From the NCBI GenBank assembly GCA_015680685.1, contig MNCI01010141.1, positions 529,002-593,001 on the forward strand: a stretch of DNA of 64,000 nucleotides, written 5' to 3'. The notes beneath the pieces were generated by a model that saw only the letters and a list, made by a program, of their open reading frames with translations, was not told the DNA's origin and searched no databases. Made by a program: the position numbers and the translations under genes. The stretch's first letter is position 1. Each line of letters begins with the position of its first letter. Positions 58,850-64,000 of this stretch are shown piece after piece. This DNA comes from Gnetum montanum (lineage: Eukaryota; Streptophyta; Gnetopsida; Gnetales; Gnetaceae).

Positions 58850-59780
58850 TTTTAAGAATTTGCTTAATGTCCATAATTCAATCACCATGGTAGTATATTT
58901 ATACCACTTTATCTTTGATAAATTGATCAATGATGAATTCTAGCCTTGTTCCAAAAAAATGAAGTTGGCTACATGAGTTCTTTCTTATCATTTGCCTTTA
59001 TGAGGAGCTAAGTCTTTGTGTATCTTCACTTTCTTTAAATCATATTCAATTGTTATTTTTCATGTTTATTATCGTTTTCCTTTCAATGAATAGTAATGTA
59101 GAAATTTTATTTTATAGATTCATTGTTTGATCTTCTTTATACATGTCTAAATCATGTAAGCCATCATTCTTGTAACTTATATGAAATAGAAGTCACTTCA
59201 AGTCTTCTGTTAAAATTTGTATTATATTGTTTATCTCTTCTAATAACATTCAATATCTATAAAAGCACATACATTTCTACTACATTGATTTTTTGTTTAT
59301 GTCTCTATTGTATTACCCAACATTCATCACCATATGAGATGGCAGGCTTGATTATTATTGTATGAAATTTTTCCTATAGCTTATTGATATTCTTTATCAC
59401 ATAAAACATCACTAGATTATCTTCATTTGATCATTCCATTTCAATTTTATTTCTTGTAGCTTTATTAATTTCAACATCTAATTTGAGGATTAATCCTAGG
59501 TAGATGAGCTATTTATGTTGTTATCAAAATTGCATTCCATATATTATGTCTTACTTCTACTAATTTTTAAGCCTTTTGATTTATGACTATATCTCTACTT
59601 ATCCATTTTAGAAGCAATATTTTCTTAAGTTGTATCTACCAACATAATATCATTTGCAAATAGCATACACCAATGGATTTTATCTTGAATTTCCTTTATT
59701 AATTCATCTATAATAATGATAAATAAGTACGTGCTAAGTGTAGACCCGTAGTGTAGACCTATTATGATGGAAATATTAGA
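58850..59780 (-). mobile_element. RTE-type LINE relic (copy 2, RT part)
   Basis: On the minus strand the RT palm region can be read near 59720-59630: LIDELIKEIQDKIHWCMLFANDIMLVDTT. It matches copy 1 at 47040-46930 and reads FAND at the catalytic box. The 3' part (59480-58920) also parallels 46740-46190. It is a separate copy, since both contain the same RT segment, and element F cuts it at 59794. Confidence 0.72.
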
Positions 59781-59794
59781 TGTTGTTCTACAAG

Positions 59795-60670
59795 TGATGA
59801 GTCACGTTTTGTAGGGTTCCGATATTAGAGCCACATTATCGAGTATTTGATATTAGGGCACAACCTTTGATGTTGGGGATTTGATATCACCCTTTTTGTG
59901 CTAGCCTATAAATACAACACTTGGGTGCACAAATAGGATATAGATTCAAATAGATTTTGTATTTGATTTGAATAGATTTTAGAGAAGTTCTATTAGTTTG
60001 TTTCCAGTGCATGCCCTTAGTGTGATGTTAAGTGATTGTATGGTAGCCTTATTCGAGGGCAACATACTTGGACACATTACCTATTCAGCAATAAAGATCG
60101 AGATTACTTCCATCATTGGTGCATCCACTTAGCTTTATTATTGTTTTAATTACTTAAATGCTTACTATTTTTCTTAATGTTTATCATTTAGTATTTTTTA
60201 TTGTTTCTGTCATTAACCAGAATGAGTATGACTAATCACGAGCACTTAAGTGTAATTACTTGGTAACCTAGTAGTGTTATCATTTGGTATGCCTAGTAAC
60301 AGTACACTTGGTAATTCCATTGGGAGTTATGTGAAGTCCAAGTTGTGTATGGAAGGTTAGGAATGGATACTCATTGCACGTAGGCTAGTTTAGAATTTAC
60401 TTTCCATTGTTAATTAGCTTAATTAATTCATTTTATTATTATCATTAGGAGTAGCATAAGGCCAAAACAACATCAATTATCATATGCCTCACTTTGGACT
60501 AAATCGTACATGACAAAGCTATCACTAGTTTAAGTGCGAAGACAGTGAACTGCGATCAAGTCATAATGATCTAGATGTCACAACTAGTCCCATATGTGGA
60601 ATTTGACTAGATTGTGCATGAATGCCTGTGATTCATATGGTTGGACATAGGGGTACCTCGTTTCTCATCA
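59795..60670 (+). repeat. 5' LTR of element F
   Basis: The LTR is 876 bp, starting TGATGAGTCACG and ending GGTACCTCGTTTCTCATCA, closest to the LTRs of element B. U3 repeats are GATATTAG/GATATCAC-type (59818-59895), upstream of the TATA box CCTATAAATAC near 59916. The polyadenylation signal AATAAAG is near 60090. The flank ACAAG (59790-59794) would be one half of a target duplication; the other half is outside the window. Confidence 0.9.
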
Positions 60671-60690
60671 TTGGTGCCATTTTCAAGGAT
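60671..60690 (+). other. Primer-binding site of element F
   Basis: TTGGTGCCATTTTCAAGGAT follows the LTR directly. It is the intact form of the site that is partly deleted in element B. Confidence 0.7.
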
Positions 60691-60795
60691 GGTGCTAGTT
60701 ATCTAGATTAGTTATATTATACATGATCACTATAAATGCATTAATGAATCATCTTTTAGAAAATATCAAGTCACATACACCATTAATTAAGCCTA

Positions 60796-61590
60796 ATGGA
60801 TCTTTCACATAGAAGCGATAATGTATCATATGAAGAGAATATTCATTGGAGAAATAATGAGATATATATTGAAGAAAATTGGAGTGAGCAACCTTATGTA
60901 GGAGCTTCAAATGTTCATGACCACCCTGACTACACTCAAGGACTACATGCACCTAAGATAGACAATCCTAGAGGAGATGAAGTAAGTCCTAGACCAGGGG
61001 AGGCCTCAAGGCCTAGGACCTCCTCAAAACTTGGAAAAGATAAATCAAAGAACCATGGGAAATACTATAGAAGCCATGGTGACTCTCCCAGTTTCTCATC
61101 TTCATATTCCTTCTTAATGTCTAGTTTTGATGAAGATGAACATAGCTATAGAGATAGATCTCCACTATGTGGCCGAAATGAGAATAGAAATTGAAACCAA
61201 GGGCAAAATCAAAGACATAAAAGTGAGCATAGATAAATTCATCACAATTAGAAAAATAGAAATAGAAATTTTTAGTATGACATGTCTGATAATGGTGAAC
61301 CTTTGTTGGCCACTAAGAGCATGATGAAGATCATAGAGGTAGTTAAAATACCCCAACATGCATCATAAGAAAAGTCACATCAAAAGGCTTCATATGAATA
61401 ATATCCTTAAATTTACGTGAGGCTATGATTTTGATTGACAACATCATTTGCAAGCCTTTCATGATGCTTGCATACAAAACATTGAAAGTGGGTGGAGAAA
61501 ACCTAAGCTATTTCCTAGGATACTAATAGATAAAGCTGAAGTGTGGTATAGATTTTTGAAATCAAATTCAATCCATCAGTGGTCCATAGT
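60796..61590 (+). pseudogene. gag of element F, truncated by element G
   Basis: The first coding block begins at ATG 60796 (matching ATG 17343 of B on the minus strand) and is open to 61194: SHRSDNVSYEENIHWRNNEIY, then acidic and Ser-rich segments. After a stop it continues as a basic Lys/Asn/Ile-rich stretch, and 61448-61590 gives the capsid lead-in AFHDACIQNIESGWRKPKLF and WYRFLKSNSIHQWSI. Element G begins at 61591 inside the capsid domain, at the WS(I/M)xL motif. Confidence 0.75.
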
Positions 61591-62632
61591 TGATGAGATG
61601 CGATATCGCATGCACTACGATATCGCGTACGCGATATCTTGGCCGTCGCGATATCGCGTCGTCCCCTGCGATATCACGTACGCAATATTGCGGTCTGTCG
61701 CCAAATCTATAAATAAGAGGTGGCACTCCCCTCATTTTTCATCCTGGTCTAGAAGTAGAAAAACTATGGTAGTTTGATCACTCCTAAGATAGATTATTTT
61801 CCATGTGCCCGTAGTAGGAGTCCTAGAGTGAACAGATCTTTATTCGAGTAGATTTGTACCTAAACACAAGTTGTGTACGGCAATAAAGACAAAATTGATT
61901 GGATAAACCTTGCAGTGCATGGAATAGGATTTTATTTAATTGCTATTTATTGCTTTCCTAGAATGTAGTATGAGTACGACTTGATGACAAGCATCTAAGG
62001 ATGTGTACAGTTAGTCAAGGAATCAGCTGCTCATCGCATGCGGTATGAGTACGACTTGATTACGAGCATCTCATGTGACTACTTGGTAACCCAGTGGCAT
62101 ATCCAGGATCTACGCTTGGTAATCCCAGTGGTAGTTGTGCATGGCAGATGTGTACGGTTAGTCAAGGAATTGGTTGCTCATCGCACGTAGGCTAGTTAGG
62201 CTCTATCAACCCTTTCCTCCTAGTTAAGTGCCTCAGTACGACCACTTCGAGCACGTGTGTTACGTGTGGTGACCCAGTAACGATTATCATTTGGTAGCCA
62301 CAGTTGCATAGTTCAGGGTGTGTACGGTAAGTGGGAATGGATGCTGACGCTAGTTAACTTAGACTTAGATCCTTAGTTAGAGTTAGTTAGTTTCTCAACC
62401 CTTCGATCTTAGCATAGAAGACATAAAACCATAAAAGATCATAAAAATTATATACCCCGGACTTACTTAACCATACACTATGACAACAACAAGTAAGTCT
62501 ATGAAGACAACGAATGATTAACCCCAAGTGTTCCATGGGGCATTTAGGCATTTAGTCTGCAGAGTTCAACTGGATCGCACGTGCTACGCTCATTTCGTAT
62601 GGTTGAGTGTAGGGGTACCTCGCCACTCGTCA
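61591..62632 (+). repeat. 5' LTR of element G
   Basis: The LTR is 1042 bp, starting TGATGAGATGCG and ending CGCCACTCGTCA (the last T of TCATCA is G). U3 has seven or so GATATC/CGATATCG palindromes in the first 110 bases, then a TATA box at 61708-61714. A partial internal duplication around 61970-62130 repeats a GAGTACGACTTGAT unit. The polyadenylation signal AATAAAG is near 61880. Confidence 0.9.
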
Positions 62633-62652
62633 TTGGCACTGTTGTCGGGGAC
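62633..62652 (+). other. Primer-binding site of element G
   Basis: TTGGCACTGTTGTCGGGGAC directly follows the LTR and matches the Athila/Tat tRNA-Asp-type PBS with few changes. Confidence 0.85.
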
Positions 62653-62773
62653 TAAGTGTTTGTGCACTGAATAGAACATAAGGGATATCACTGACATCGT
62701 TGTGAGCCTTAACGAACCTTTGGGTTAATCAAGATAAAATTTTATATAACGGTAAATTAGCACACCAATAACA

Positions 62774-64000
62774 ATGCCTTCTTCTCATAAGAGCAACTCA
62801 CCATCTAAGGACCACACACGAGACAATCGGCAAGATAAAACACATAACCAAAATCAGCCAAGTCCTAAACAATATAAGATGACATATACTCATCCCGATG
62901 AGTATATTCCTAATTTTACTTTTATTCTCCATCAGGACGAGCAGCTGCGATGGAGAGATTTGCAAGGTAACATTGTGTTACCCCTAGATCGATCAATCTC
63001 TCACATGCTTTTCCATGCCTTGACACAGATAGGCATGACCAAGCTATACGTTGAATATGTTGCGGAAGATTTTGACATGAGGGATTATTATCCCATAGAT
63101 GCCCAACGTTTGAGAGACTTAAGGAAGGAGAGTCAACATGCACTATTGAAGGGCAAGGTCCTGCACATCCTTAGCGAAATAGGAGATGAGGAACCCCTTA
63201 TCACAGGTTCTCTAACAAATGATGTTCCCCCTCCTAATGATGGTGAGGAGGTTGGGTATGAGAATCTATGATCAATGATACATAACCATGGTTCTAATGC
63301 TTGTGAACACCAACTGTTCATAGAGGGAACAACCACTCATGCTAAGGATGGGCACTTAGATCGTCATCACGATTGGGGCCATAGCAGCTGAAGAGAAGGC
63401 AAGAAACATCATCATGGAAATGGTTCCCCTTCTTCTTCTCCTTCTTCACATCACTCATCCTCTCCTTCTACATCTGGGTGCAGCCACCATGAACATAAAG
63501 GTGAGGATAAAAGTAAGAAGGACGAAAGACCTCGATGGGAAAGTCAAGAGAGAGGACAAGGGTAAGGACGTAGGGAGATTAGGGAACAACACAGACATCA
63601 CAGGCATCATGAAAGAGACCATAATGATGAGCCCCTACTCGCAACCTGAAGTATGCTTGACATAACGGAGGCAGTCAAGATTCCCAAAAGGCATTTAAGG
63701 GATAGTTCGATCAAATGATTAGACATGAACAACATCCCACGATTTGAAGGGGGATATAATGCTGATCCGCAAAATCATTTACGGGCATTCCACGATGCCT
63801 GTGCCTTGCAGAATATAGAAAATGAGTGGCAAAACTTAAGTTGTTCCCAAGGACACTCACCAAAGAAGCAGAGAGCTGGTACCAGTCCTTAGAACCATCA
63901 GGAGGTGGAGTATGATGCTAGAACTATTCAACGAGAAGTATCAAACGTACTCCAGAGTGTCCAATTTGTGTAAGTAGATCCAAGGCTAGAAGCAAGGTAC
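62774..64000 (+). pseudogene. gag of element G (runs off the window)
   Basis: The start is ATG 62774, about 140 bases after the PBS. The block to 63271 is open: a Ser/Asp/Gln-rich N-terminus, then YIPNFTFILHQDEQLRWRD, GNIVLPLDRSISHML and LYVEYVAEDFDMRDYYPIDA. After a stop at about 63270 come a His/Ser-rich and then Lys/Arg/Glu-rich low-complexity stretch (63290-63640) and the capsid lead-in LDMNNIPRFEGGYN with AFHDACALQNIENEW (63720-63830). It continues, frameshifted, past the window end. Confidence 0.8.

Larger units (their letters stand above)
61591..64000 (+). mobile_element. Element G: 5' part of an LTR retrotransposon inserted in element F
   Basis: The 5' LTR, PBS and gag are present; the rest runs off the window. 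It is closest to element E. It interrupts the gag of F at ...CCATAGT; the candidate duplication ATAGT (61586-61590) cannot be checked without the far end. Confidence 0.88.

Noticed and set aside
62633-62652. Possible tRNA gene at tRNA-like sequence
   Set aside because: Only the 3'-end complement of a tRNA is present, at the position expected for a primer-binding site; no cloverleaf.

Overview
This window looks like repeat-rich nuclear DNA of a seed plant with a large, retrotransposon-swollen genome. A gymnosperm would fit, but that is a guess from the repeat style and not something the sequence proves. There are no bacterial operons, rRNA or tRNA genes, or CRISPR arrays. About four fifths of the window is one superfamily of related Ty3/gypsy-type LTR retrotransposons. 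Their LTRs run from TGATGA to TCATCA, carry a CCTATAAATA-type TATA box and an AATAAAG signal, and end in a shared GGTACCTCGCCACTCATCA-like tail. The primer-binding sites resemble the tRNA-Asp-type PBS of the Athila/Tat lineages, and the polypurine tracts end in GGGGGTA.

Layout. Element A (1-4619, +) is the 3' half of a copy: a long accessory ORF followed by its 3' LTR. 4620-9024 is flank. It holds decayed minus-strand ORFs that may be an old pararetroviral (caulimovirid) insertion, and one intact-looking terminal exon of a 3-hydroxyisobutyrate-dehydrogenase-like gene (6788-7040, +), the only host-gene-like coding sequence here. Element B (9025-18342, -) is complete, with a perfect 5-bp target duplication (ATAGA). 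18348-21615 and 41305-41900 are two halves of an old plus-strand LINE split by element C (21616-41304, -). C contains two solo LTRs (24382-25325 and 31013-31956), and element E (33589-40828, -) sits inside its 5' LTR with a perfect GTTAC duplication. 41900-48657 is a graveyard of an old Ty3/gypsy RNase H, an L1-type LINE and an RTE-type LINE. Element D (48663-58781, -) is the only copy with a recognisable full gag-PR-RT-RH-IN set, although its catalytic residues are damaged. A second RTE remnant follows (58850-59780), then the 5' end of element F (59795-61590, +), whose gag is interrupted by element G (61591 to the window end, +).

How the parts work together. D has the autonomous layout (gag, protease, reverse transcriptase, RNase H, integrase). 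B, C and E lack the same RT-RH-IN block and look non-autonomous. A, B and C carry, just before the polypurine tract, a second coding unit for a protein of about 900-1100 residues: an N-terminal globular domain and a long coiled coil. In all three the ATG directly follows a 3'-splice-acceptor-like TGATTGCA(G/A). In B and C a promoter-like block resembling the LTR U3 (near-palindromic repeats plus TATA box) lies about 0.55 kb upstream. This apparently self-contained accessory transcription unit is the most interesting signal in the window.

Two single N bases (16110 and 36889) are each flanked by an exact direct duplication of 43 or 46 bp and are almost certainly assembly joins. All element proteins are interrupted by stops or frameshifts, so coding coordinates for them are extents of homology, not intact genes.
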